Assembly (NCBI GenBank): GCA_009760855.2
Contig: WPIO01000027.1
Span: forward strand, 1,425,001-1,489,000
Length of the DNA: 64,000 bases
Direction: 5' to 3'
Source: Cristatella mucedo
Lineage: Eukaryota; Bryozoa; Phylactolaemata; Cristatellidae
A program made the translations under genes and the position numbers. Below the pieces are notes generated by a model. The model made no database searches and was not told where the DNA came from. It saw only the letters and a list, made by a program, of their open reading frames with translations. Shown piece by piece: positions 54,749 through 64,000 of the stretch. The stretch's first letter is position 1. Each line of letters starts with the position of its first letter.

Positions 54749-55079
54749 CCTTTTTTGTCGGGGGGGGGGGTGGTGAGCAGGCATTGCCAGGAAAACAGCA
54801 CAGCACGGCACCGGGCAAGATTGTTGTGTGTTTTACATTATATGCAATCAACAGCAGCCGACGGCACGGTATCTCACGACATGTGGAGCTCGGGGTCCCT
54901 TTTCCTATTAGCTCGGCAAGCATGGGGCTGAGCAAGCGAAAGGGACAGCAATAGCTCAAACGCTGCGACATACCTACTACAATGCCACGATAACGTCGTG
55001 ATTGAACCTTAGGCATAGATAGGACTAAACCAAGGATGGATATGACCATGACCGTGTCAGAGGCTGCAAGTTGTGGATA

Positions 55080-55215
55080 ATGAAATTAATTCATTCGCAT
55101 TTCGCCCAAAGAGAACTTAATATATATTCAGGTGCTTCGCACATGCCACGGTGCTCGAGCCCACGATCCCAGTCGTCAAATACATTCACCTTGATCTTGG
55201 TTCGAGGCGAGCACC
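55080..55215 (-). mobile_element. SINE-1 copy
   Basis: The reverse complement has the SINE-1 tail (ttaagttctctttgggcg) and B-box-like gggctcgagca. The head has diverged near 55170-55210. Confidence 0.62.
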
Positions 55216-55339
55216 TTCCATCACTTGAAGAAGAGCTATGTAGGCTGGCTTGCTGCCTCAGGTGCTGGCCCCTTAAGGCAGGCCCAAGTGAAGGTCGGCC
55301 AAGGCGTGCTGGCCCCTTTCTCAGCAAATCAAGTTAGTG

Positions 55340-55485
55340 GTGATAGCCACTTTCTCTTTACGAACGAGGTCGTGGGTTTGTGCCCTGCAAGGGGCGATCC
55401 TTTATTGCCCACTGCAAGTGGTGGTGACAGCCGTTAAGGCTCTTCTGCTGCTATATAAATGAGGCTGTTGAATCGGCTAGCCTTT
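55340..55485 (+). mobile_element. SINE-2 copy
   Basis: B-box region gtcgtgggtttgtgccctgc, body gcgatcctttattgcccact and gacagccgttaaggctctt, tail gaggctgttgaatcggctag. Confidence 0.75.
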
Positions 55486-56167
55486 AACTTTAGCCTGGAA
55501 TCAGCCAACACTGTCTTTATTTTCACTTAAGGACTAAACGAGAGTATGGCACTGTTTATTTCAGTGTGTGCAATAAAATCCATCAGTCGATCAATCAATA
55601 CATGCAGAGGAATTAGAGTCAACACTAAATAAAAATACTAACTCAAGAGGTTGTTGAACCTCCAACGCTAACCTAAGCGTAACCCCTAACCCAACATTAA
55701 TCTCTAGGTTGCAAACTAGCATTGCCAAACATGCTTGGTTGCTACAACTGTTCAAAGTCCAACGATCCAAACTGGGCGGGACAGGCCTGGCCCAGCCCGG
55801 GTGCCTCTAGCCGAGCTGTGGAGAAGCGAAGTCTGACTGGAGAGCAGCACGGATGCACACGCATCGAGCAACGTCATCGTATGCTGTCACTTGCAGTAGG
55901 TTTGCTACTTTGCCGTGCGGAGCCGATAAACTTGCAGTAGCCCTGCTTCCTGGATCTAGCTCAAACGTCATTCCTCTAAAAACTCCGCGAGGACAGCCGA
56001 GGATTCTGCCCAACGAATGATTCCAAAGGAATGATTAAGCCAAGGATTCTGTCCAACGACTGAGCACTCTCTAGACTCAGCCAGATGCACGGGCGAACTT
56101 ACCACCAAGCCGTGGGAAAAGCTACCGATCTTGGAGAAGAGGGGCTACATTGGAGAGCTACCTTAGC

Positions 56168-56292
56168 CATCGCCGGGTTAAGGTGCCCACCCTCAAAGAC
56201 CAAGGTCGTGGGTTCGGGTCTGTGGCATAGGATAAGCTCCTGAATAGAGCTTGAGTTCTCTCGAGGCGCTAATTAAATGAATTATATTTATC
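56168..56292 (+). mobile_element. SINE-1 copy upstream of the CpG-rich block
   Basis: The order is ccgggttaaggtgcccaccc, B box gggttcgggtc, then gagcttgagttctctcgagg and an aatgaattata end. Confidence 0.7.
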
Positions 56293-56299
56293 CCTAGCC

Positions 56300-57720
56300 C
56301 GAGGGCCGCGAGGGGCGGAGCCGACTGATGCGAGGTCAGGGGCCAACCGCTAGCCGGTAACAATGACCGATGCCCGAGCCAAACAACAACGCACTTCAGA
56401 CTGGCACACAATGCCAGCGCGAGGACTAAGGGTGGCCGGTAGCTGCGGCTACAGCGTGTTCAGAGAGCCCCGGCCGGCCACCACAGCGGCGCCCATTGGC
56501 GAGCTGCTAATATCGGTTTCGGGGAGACGCCTAAACAGAAAACAAAGACGTCCGTATTTCCCTAACAATGGTGGCACGGCTGGCCTCGCGCGAACTAACC
56601 AGATGTGCCGTGCCAGTGGCTGCAGACGCAGGGCCGCCGGTGCTCGCCGAGCGCAGCCGGGCGGCGTGGTTATTTTGACGGCCAGCAAACTCGCGCGGGC
56701 GACTGGCAGGAAGAAGCGGATCAACATGTTTTCTTACCCCGTCTTTGACGGCCAGCGTCCTCGAAATCAAGGCCGCGTTAAAGCGAAACACGCGGGCGGC
56801 CTGACAGTCCCCTCTCAACGCCGAAGCGCGGCGGCGGCGGCGGGGGGGGGGGGGGTAGGAGGGGGCGCCGAAGGCAGGGGGAAACAAAAGCAAGCGGCCG
56901 TAACAGCTGAGCAGCGAAAAGCAGCCGCTGCCGCTGTTGCTGCGGCCGCTGCGTTGCAGTGGGGTGTGCGGCCGGCGGCCGCGAAAGGCCGCAGTCGGAG
57001 CAATGATCCTAACGCCGATGCTGACCGGCATCGGGCGGGGTCCGCTAGAAGCCAGCAGTCAACGACCGACGGGGGGGGGGCGACGGGCGCAGACGACAGC
57101 CGAGGTTGGCCGCACGGAGGCCGCCGCCGGCGAGCGAGGCGCGGCGAGACGGGCCTTGCAGAGGCGGCGCGCTGCGGGCGAACGCCGGGCGCGCGCAGCC
57201 GCAGCGAGGCCCGCGCGAGTCGCGGCACCCGCCCCCACCCGCCGCCGCCGCCGGCGACGGGTGGCCACGCCAGTAGTCGCCTCTTACCGCAGAACCGTGA
57301 TCGGGCTCGACGATCCGCACCTCGTGGCCACCATTATTCCGGACTGGCGTCTCTGGCGGCGGCGAAATCTCGATTGCCGGCGTCCGCGCCGTGGCGGTCG
57401 ACACCTTTTTATCCTTCATGCTGTTACAACAGCGAAGCGATAGAGCGGCCGAGCTGGAGCGAGCTTTCGCTCGCCGACGCCGCCGCCGCCGCAGCAGCAG
57501 TCGCTTCAGCAGCCGCCGCTTCGGCCGCTGACCGATCGCAGACGAACCTGATATATATATATATATTCAAGTCGCTGCTAGTCCTCCTAAAAGGGCTCTC
57601 AAAGCCGAAGCGGCTTAGCTCTGAGGCGGCGCTACTACGCGGGTCGCACACGCCCAGGCCTCAGGTTGGACAGACGCTCGGCGGGCACTCAGCATGCGCG
57701 ACGGCTGTGTGGGGTCAAAG
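56300..57720. promoter_or_regulatory. CpG-rich block, candidate promoter region
   Basis: The region is dense in CG dinucleotides and G/C runs (gcggcggcggcgg, gccgccgccgcc), unlike the flanks. It contains the candidate first coding exon on the minus strand. A gatatatatatatatattc stretch at 57548-57568 lies about 130 bp upstream of the candidate ATG. I cannot place a transcription start. Long open frames on both strands here follow from the lack of A/T-rich stop codons. Confidence 0.5.
57288..57419 (-). CDS. PRKAG: Candidate first coding exon of the AMPK gamma gene
   Basis: An ATG (57417-57419, context aacagcATGAAG, purine at -3) opens a 44-codon frame starting MKDKKVSTAT and ending VRIVEPDHGSA. 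It ends exactly at a strong donor, GCG|gtaaga. It is Ser/Thr/Pro-rich and basic at the N-terminus, like disordered N-terminal extensions of long AMPK gamma isoforms. The donor is phase 0, which matches the phase-0 acceptor of the exon at 17793-17852. The exon sits in a CpG- and GC-rich block, as expected of a promoter-proximal exon. I did not recognise the peptide itself. The link to AMPK gamma rests on strand, phase, donor quality and the absence of any other start codon for the N-terminal exon at 17.1-17.7 kb. It could instead be the first exon of another minus-strand transcript. Confidence 0.45.
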
Positions 57721-58436
57721 TTGACGGCGGAGGCGTAGCTGAGCGGCTCTGGCAGCGGGTCCCAATCGGTAACCTAGCGGTCGGCGAATTGAACTTGCAG
57801 CCTAACGGCGAAGTGCTCTATTTTTCTGTGGGCAGAAAGTGGCGCGCCGGTGAGCAACTGATTTTTTTCAAGGTATCGGCAAGGGAAATGCCCGCTCCGG
57901 TCATTTCCCGGCCACGCCCATCCGGCTCCGTCTGGTGAGGGGTTCCTTCGACCGTCGGTACTGGGCTCGCTGTGCCGTGCCAGCCCTAGCTCGCGCCTCA
58001 GACGCTTGCGTGTGCTGCCTATTCAGGTGCCTGCCAAGGACGGGAGCGTAAGGGCGTTTCGAAAGTGGGCACCACACTTGAAACTGCAATCGCCTGGCTG
58101 GCTCGTCGGTGAGATCAGGTTCGGAAGCAAGAGCGGCTCGCTGTTACCGCTACTAACTTGTGGCAGACGCTTGTTGGCTCTTAGCGGAGATTACAAATCG
58201 TAGTTGTCAACGAGCTATTGTCACAGGGGGAGGCTTCAAATACGGAGTACCTGCCTCGAGATTCGTGCACATAGTCCACTCTTTTCGCAGTGTGCCCACT
58301 CTTGCCGATGAAATCGCACAGGATTTACAATCAGGCCATTCATATCAGTGCTATGATCCCACCCTGCCTTCCTGCGCCTCGAAATATATAAGCCCCTCCC
58401 AATGCAGCTTGTATTTATATTTATTTTATGTATGAA
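57720..58436. other. Unassigned upstream flank
   Basis: Moderately GC-rich single-copy-looking sequence upstream of the candidate AMPK promoter. I see no gene, repeat or RNA in it. Confidence 0.4.
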
Positions 58437-58792
58437 ATTCGCACTTGGATGGAGCAAAATTTCTTACACTGAATGAGGATAAAATCAGCTAACTAGTTAT
58501 GGGTAAACGTAGGGATACTCGGCCATGGGAAAGCCTAACCCTCAAAATGGGCTCGGCCAGCATATTTGCTGTAGCCTCTGCACGCAATCTGAGTGTCCAG
58601 TTCCCAAATAACTTTAACTTGATGACCACATCAGCTCTACAGTCAAGTCTTCCTACCTTCAGGGATATGCCACTACAAAAATGTGCACTTACACTATGCA
58701 TGTTATCAATACTAGTTGACATGCTCTCTTTACAGCATATGTAAAGTGCCTAAAAAAAGATTGAGTTCTCTTAGGGTGCTGCGCATATGCCT
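58437..58792 (+). mobile_element. LINE-B fragment with internal deletion and 3' tail
   Basis: The plus strand reads LTLNEDK, LVMGKRRD, ESLTLKMGSASIFAVASARN then LSVQF, matching the LINE-B copy at 59.9-60.7 kb. The reverse transcriptase thumb is missing. The sequence jumps to the LINE-B tail taaagtgcctaaaaaaagat..cttagggtgct at 58741-58785. Confidence 0.72.
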
Positions 58793-58893
58793 TCTTCTTA
58801 CTGTTAATAGTGTTACTTCTCTAGGTGGTCAAGACTGAATGCTGCACCGGCTGGCTACTTAAGTCGTATGTGGCTCGCCTGTTGAGAGAGAGG

Positions 58894-58895
<2 letters not shown>

Positions 58896-58930
<35 letters not shown>

Positions 58931-58945
58931 GCGTGCGTGCGCGCG
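58896..58945. repeat. (CA)n followed by (CG/TG) alternating tract
   Basis: About 16 CA units continue into cgcgcgtgcgtgcgcgcgca, an unbroken alternating purine-pyrimidine stretch. Confidence 0.92.
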
Positions 58946-59614
58946 CACGAGGGCCTGTGCACGCACACGTACACAGAGGCACAGAAAGAGACAGATATCT
59001 GGTGTCCGTCTGCCTACGGTGCTTGACTGAGCTGGCTGATATTTGGGCAGTGTGCGCTTCTAGGCTCGTTCTGAGACATGTTGTCGTGATTGTCATTGCC
59101 TCATGCAATATACATATAATATATATATATATATTGAATAAATATTAATAGCATACAAGTCAGGCACCTCAGCCTAAGGTTGTCTACTGTAAAGCTGTGC
59201 AGTGTCAAGAGCAAAAAATACCAGAGCTCGTTTTGTGAGACAGTCTTTCTCGAATTTTCTTGAAAAAGTCCCCAACTGCTTGGGGGTGTCTACTGTCGCT
59301 AGCACCAAGTGTAGGCTGCCGACTCCCTGGGATTGGCGGAGGCGTGTGGCCTACATGACGAATGCTTGCCAATTGGTCTGCAGCCCCCTGTCGTCAGCAC
59401 CCCCTCCTGCTGCATCCAGTCTGGTCTGTACTCTACTCTAGTCTGCAGACATCTGGTCAGCGAGCAGCCCGGCTAAATTACCAGAGCTCTCTCAATGATT
59501 TAGTACAAAGATTACTTTAACATGCATCCCAAAGCTTGTTTAACTCAATCGATCGAAGCGCTGGTGATTGCTGCAGGATTGACAAGCTTGCCTCATCGGC
59601 GAACCTCATTCGAA

Positions 59615-59748
59615 CCCACGACCTCGGCCCCGAGGTCATGGGCTCGAATCCTGCGGTTGGCAATTCTCTATTGCCACTGCAAGCGTCGGTGATAGCCGTC
59701 AAGGCTCTTCTGTCGCTATACAAAAGAGGCTGGTAAATCAGCTAATAT
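59615..59748 (+). mobile_element. SINE-2 copy with an inverted repeat in the head
   Basis: B box atgggctcgaatcctgcggt, body ttctctattgccactgcaag and gatagccgtcaaggctctt, tail gaggctggtaaatcagctaa. The first 20 bases of the head mirror its B box. Confidence 0.75.
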
Positions 59749-59909
59749 GTTTTTTTGAACAATAGCAGGCAGCAAAAAGCCAACATTACATAAGAAGCCA
59801 GCTTCGATGTTGCAGCTTTGCATTTGGCAGATCAGATCGTTGCAGCGGGTTTGCTGAGAGTTCTGCTGTCAAATCAGAGATGTCGTGCAGTCAGTCTTCG
59901 GAAGCATTC

Positions 59910-60760
59910 GCAGTAAATGCATGATCTCCAAAGGATTTGAGGTTGTTCTAGGCACAGCTAAACGACTTTAGTCAGAAGAGCAGGTGATACGATGCCTGAC
60001 CTGATTGGGTAGCAGCTCGGATATGTAGCCTGGAGCAAGAGAATTACGGCACCTAAAAGCGAAGGGGAAACATTGACGTCGATACGCTGCTTGATGATGG
60101 GGAGCCAGCGCAGGTTGGCAAGAAGTGGTGTAATATGGCAACTGTGGCTCTCATGACAAAAAAGCCTAGCTGCAGAGTTTTGAACCAACTGTAAATGCTT
60201 TATTGCACAGGCCGGAAGAAGGAGTTAAGATGGAATATCACAAATGCATCGACCAACTTACATGCGGTTCCCTGGCAGGCCCATATTTTTGCAATGCCAC
60301 GTAGCTGAAAGTAGGCCGACTTGAGTATGGAGCTGATGTGGTCATCTAGCGAAAGGCCACTTTGGAAAAGGACACTCAGATTTCGTGCAGATACAGGAGA
60401 TATACTGACCGGGCCCATTTTGAGGGTTAGTTTTCCAATTTCTTTGAAACACTTAGTTTGCTCATAACTACTAAGTTGGTTGTATCGTAGTTCAATAAGT
60501 CTGAGGCCATTCAGGTATTAGTGTCAACAATACTTGCAGCTAGGGAGTTGAGAGTTTGATGTGCTGGAAGGCAGAGAGGGACCAAAGCATAGGTACAGCT
60601 GTATGTCATCTGCATAGAAATGAAAGCCTGGATTCGGCAGTCCAGGCTGTATGCCTATGGTGTACTCAGTTTACCTTGCTGGCAGGTGGCCATTATATGT
60701 CGTCAGCCAGGATCTAGTGTTAACTGATTCAGGCCTAGCAGAGCTGCTGCCCCCAGGCTT
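59910..60760 (-). mobile_element. LINE-B fragment with RT catalytic YADD motif
   Basis: On the minus strand the order is FHFYADDIQLYL (YADD codons at 60605-60616), then GKLTLKMGPVSISPVSARNL, LDDHISSILKSAYFQLRGIA, LVQNSAARLF and ITPLLANLRWLPI. This is the palm-to-thumb region of a CR1/L2-type reverse transcriptase. Frameshifts and stops interrupt it, so it is a fossil. The segment GPVSISPVSARNLSVLF is shared with the plus-strand piece at 58437-58690. Confidence 0.82.
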
Positions 60761-60863
60761 AGTCGGGCACTAATCCTGCATGTCCAGCCTGTTGCCCACC
60801 GAAAGGCAGGCTGTTGCCATAGCAGTGACTCGATGAGCTTGCAGCATGGTCAAAGTGTATGCA

Positions 60864-60865
<2 letters not shown>

Positions 60866-60909
<44 letters not shown>

Positions 60910-60943
60910 CTCTCTCTCTCTCTCTCTCTGTCTTATCGCTCTC

Positions 60944-61039
<96 letters not shown>

Positions 61040-61123
61040 CCACTCTCTCTCTCTCTCTCAGCTCTCTCTCCATCTCTCTCTCTCCCGCGCTCTCTCTCTT
61101 CTCTCTCCTCTCTCTCTCTCTCC

Positions 61124-61200
<77 letters not shown>
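60866..61200. repeat. Long (CT)n compound microsatellite
   Basis: About 335 bp of CT repeats with short interruptions, the longest simple repeat in the window. It ends about 110 bp left of the BRR2-like fragment. Confidence 0.97.
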
Positions 61201-61202
<2 letters not shown>

Positions 61203-61311
61203 TCCTTTCTCCTGTACGTATTTTGCTGTGTCACTTTATCTCTGCCATTCGTTGTGACTCTTCAGCAGTAGCTGCTGGCTTGCTGGGCTAGGCCTTAAAT
61301 TCACTAATTTA

Positions 61312-61465
61312 AATTTTTTTTAATTTCTCCAAATTCACCATCATTGCATAACGGTATTTTGCTAGTGCTCCTAGAAACGTCTTTCTTTTGCTCCTTGTAT
61401 CGAAGCTTGTCGTTTTTCTGCTCTGCAAGAACCTCATCTGCAGCACCACGCATGATCTCTCGAGG
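61312..61465 (-). pseudogene. SNRNP200: BRR2/SNRNP200-like exon fragment with frameshift
   Basis: After a good acceptor (tttgtttcag|CCT), 30 codons read PREIMRGAADEVLAEQKNDK then LRYKEQKKDV. This matches the N-terminal region of the spliceosomal RNA helicase BRR2 (human SNRNP200), whose motif is PR(D/E)ILCGAADEVLAVLKN-K-RDKE. One extra base (61375) shifts the frame. The next 21 codons in the new frame, LGALAKYRYAMMVNLEKL, continue the match (LLGQTDDTRYHVLVNLGKK), with about three residues lost at the junction. The frame then meets a stop at 61309-61311. BRR2 unwinds U4/U6 during spliceosome activation. No other BRR2 exon is visible here, so I read this as a duplicated, dead exon copy that kept its intron acceptor. 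A sequence error in a live exon is the alternative. Confidence 0.68.
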
Positions 61466-62041
61466 CTGAAACAAAAGAGTACAAACATTTGAACCACTGT
61501 TTCCGAATGTACAAACCATCTCTCAGAAGGCTTCTGAGGCTACTTATCTCAAGAGGTCAACAAAAGAAATGTATTGCATTGCATTGGCTGATCCTGTCAT
61601 CTCAATAAACTCATAACTAAAAAAGCCCTAGCCGAAATGACAATGCAGCTAAGCAGTCTTCTACTGAGATATAGTAATTTTCTCACATACCCGATTATCT
61701 ATGCAGATCATCGGTTGATTGTGTGAAGTTTGCCTAAGCTGCAGTGACCTGGTCACTGACCCCTGCATTCATTCTCTGATCGTCTTTCATGACCTTATTA
61801 TACTCGTGTTATATGTTAGCTGGGTTCTGGTGTCAAAGACTATTGGGACTAAAGATGAAATAGAAAACAGATGGAAAAATGGCAGTGTTCTTTTTGGGTA
61901 GTGGGAAACTAACCTCCCCGGACGGTCGAAAGGTCATCCTTATATGTCCCTTCAGTCTTTATATGATTGGCTGCCTTGGGTAGGTCAAGATTTAGCCTTC
62001 CTTCCCTTCATCCTGGCTATGTCCCCAGTCGTATTGCTTTA

Positions 62042-62043
<2 letters not shown>

Positions 62044-62076
<33 letters not shown>

Positions 62077-62088
62077 TGTGTGTGTGCT
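62044..62088. repeat. (GT)n microsatellite
   Basis: About 22 GT units with one GA interruption. Confidence 0.95.
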
Positions 62089-62217
62089 CGGTCCTAGCTA
62101 TTCGTCCCGTGTTCATTCTTGGGTTTTCAGAGCCACGTGCAAAAAGCCTTAGTCAATGCTCAATTTCTTCAAACCATGCTGTGAGTTTGTCCGTGTGCAA
62201 TGGCCGAGCAGTCGCAC

Positions 62218-62385
62218 CTGGTCTTAGCCCAGGGGTGGGTAACGTGTTTGCATTTTACGACTCGGGCTGTGGGTTCGAAGCTTTTATCAGAAGATGCTTT
62301 ATTGCCCACTGCAACAAGCGTTGGTGACATTTGTTAAAGCTCTTCCACCGCTGTATTAAACGAGGCTGTTTGATCAGCCGATCCT
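62218..62385 (+). mobile_element. SINE-2 copy
   Basis: Head ggtcttagcccaggggtggg, B box ctgtgggttcgaagc, body gatgctttattgcccactgc and gtgacatttgttaaagctc, tail cgaggctgtttgatcagccg. Confidence 0.68.
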
Positions 62386-62389
62386 TACT

Positions 62390-63479
62390 TTGTCACTTCA
62401 TTTGTCACCGGTAGATGGAAGTGGTTAACGAGCTCCAGAAGAAAGCAGCTGTTTTTGCTGATCTAGCATCTGACCCTGCATCTCTCGTGCTGTTTCAGGC
62501 TCGGCATTAGCATTACCCTGATCGCACATCGATGATTGTGTCCAAATTTAGAAAACATAAACTGCGGTTGATACTATAACCCTGTTCATAGCTGTTACCA
62601 GATCGCCGACTGGAAGGAGATGGAGATGAGACGAATTGTCGAATCGCATTGTCGAAGGTTCCCGCTGGCTCTCTGGTGCCTTAGGTAAATGTCTTAGTCA
62701 CGCACACATTTGTCTGAGCTGACGAATGTAGATGTGCTATGCATGATCTACTGAGCCAGGGTCTAACGCAAAGATAGCAGTGCAACACGGTTTGCCTAGT
62801 TCACACAAGAAACGACGGAACGTTACTAGGTGGCCACCCTAGGCACGAGTTCTGGCGACTCCCTGCTCTGTTACCAATTAGAACCACTTTTGGTAGACCT
62901 TCCAGGCATCAAACTAGCACCGATCCTCCCTGGGGGTTCCTCGCAGACTGCTACTAATTGCCGGCTGAGCAGGCCATTGATAAGCCGCTGATAATTGCAT
63001 TGATTTTCCCACCTTCCGAAGCTGTATGCCTGGTTGATTCTGAAATTGAAAATCCACAGCTACGACTGCTTTTTTGTATTTTCATTTTCGTGCCTCATTT
63101 GTTTTGTCTCTGTCGGTCTGTCTGTCTCTCTTTCTCATCGTGTCTCTATGTCAACACCTCAATAGTATTCTCGGCTTTGCTTCCTACTGCTGTTCAAATC
63201 TAGTATGGTTGGCTGTGCAGGCCTGCTGATGGCTTCTTGGGTGTTTTTGTATCCTCGATTGTCTTTGATGGCCTTCTCGAATGTTATTTTGAAACTTCGC
63301 TATCGCGTTTTACCAAGCATCGAAGCTCTGTTCACATGCAGTTAGTCTTCATACACGGGTGCTCATCATGATTGGAAAGTGATAATGGCATGCCTCTCCT
63401 TCGTTATGCTGATGTGTGCTGACAGTGCTGTGCATGTTATCACTTGACTAGTCATTTGACATGTTTCTTTTCGAACACA
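62390..63479. other. Unassigned right flank
   Basis: Single-copy-looking sequence with no recognisable coding exon. A short ctgtctgtctctcttt stretch is near 63117. The remaining bases to 64000, after the LINE-B-type tail, show nothing I can name. Confidence 0.4.
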
Positions 63480-63572
63480 TGTTAAGTGCACAGAAAGAGA
63501 TTTAGCTCCTGGAGTATTAAAGTGCCTAGAAAGAAATTATGTGCTATACAAATGTCTTATTAGTATTATTTT
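63480..63572 (+). mobile_element. LINE-B/SINE-1 type 3' tail, partly duplicated
   Basis: The tail motif occurs twice in tandem: gttaagtgcacagaaagaga and then aaagtgcctagaaagaaatt, followed by gtgctatacaaatg and a TTATTAGTATTATT end. Confidence 0.6.
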
Positions 63573-64000
63573 TAAATTGTGATACGTGGATGGGGTGGTG
63601 CATATCTGCTCTAGCGAAGCACTGCATTTTGCCTGCTACCGTTAGCCAGCCGTGGGCGCCTGGCTACGGTTCGGCTTGGGAGAGAAGCTTTGCAATGGCC
63701 CATTAAACTAGCTGTAGATATGGTTGCTCTGGAAGACCGGATTTCCGGTGGTTTCACACTAATGTTGTGAGCCGACGTCAATCATGGGGCTCTGCTCAAG
63801 CTGTCATTCCTGATCTCAGTGCAAACTTTCGCTTAAGCCACATCAACTCACGCGAAACGACTTTCCTTCCCCTCCCAGCCGAAATTTACAGTTGGTTGCT
63901 CTAATATGATGGTTACCCGACCCAGCATATCAGTGCTATGGGTGTCAGGTGTCACGCAAGGGATCACTTGTCACAGGGGCACACACCATCGGGCAACCAC

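Noticed and set aside
56363-57724. Plus-strand open frame of 453 codons across the CpG-rich block
   Set aside because: Composition is Arg/Ala/Gly-rich and follows the GC-rich triplets. All frames are open here, and the minus strand carries a better exon with a good donor.
60833-61291. Open frames of Ser-Leu repeats on the plus strand
   Set aside because: They are translations of the (CT)n microsatellite, which has no stop codon in any frame.

Overview
This window is animal genomic DNA, not bacterial. The only gene I can establish is a split gene with GT-AG introns on the minus strand. Its exons encode the gamma (regulatory, nucleotide-sensing) subunit of AMP-activated protein kinase. The rest is intron and flank filled with dinucleotide microsatellites, decayed CR1/L2-like LINEs, tRNA-derived SINEs and one Tc1/mariner fossil. 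The AMPK gamma sequence is clearly metazoan but differs from vertebrate and insect versions even at conserved positions. An invertebrate, perhaps a spiralian such as a flatworm or mollusc, fits best; I cannot name the species.

Layout of the gene, in transcript order from right to left. A candidate first coding exon lies at 57288-57419 in a CpG-rich block (about 56.3-57.7 kb). A 39 kb intron follows, then a small candidate exon (17793-17852) and a long Ser/Pro-rich N-terminal exon (17109-17678). A 12 kb intron follows, then eight compact exons for the four CBS repeats: 5061-5112, 4664-4767, 4364-4504, 3985-4212, 3682-3762, 1651-1773, 1437-1508 and 1096-1170. These eleven exons total 1638 bp (546 codons). 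Every junction carries GT/AG and every phase agrees. The reading frame ends in the middle of CBS4, so the last exon (about 40 residues plus stop) must lie beyond the left edge.

The introns hold two LINE families. LINE-A ends in (ACATT)n; copies are at 1-415, 32276-33222 and 51511-52273, and one copy is inserted inside another. LINE-B ends in (ATT)n; copies or pieces are near 23.2-24.0, 31.4-31.8, 53.6-54.1, 58.4-58.8 and 59.9-60.7 kb, plus isolated tails. Two tRNA-derived SINE families are scattered on both strands. SINE-1 shares its 3' tail with LINE-B. SINE-2 has its own tail and clusters at 46-48 kb.

Upstream of the AMPK gene, at 61312-61465 on the minus strand, is a short frameshifted piece resembling the N-terminal region of the spliceosomal helicase BRR2/SNRNP200, still preceded by a good splice acceptor. 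Other structural oddities are a 45-bp perfect inverted repeat at 48.3-48.5 kb, several perfect hairpins with 3-nt loops, a G11C11 palindrome, and several minisatellites. I found no rRNA gene, functional tRNA gene, CRISPR array or second intact protein gene.
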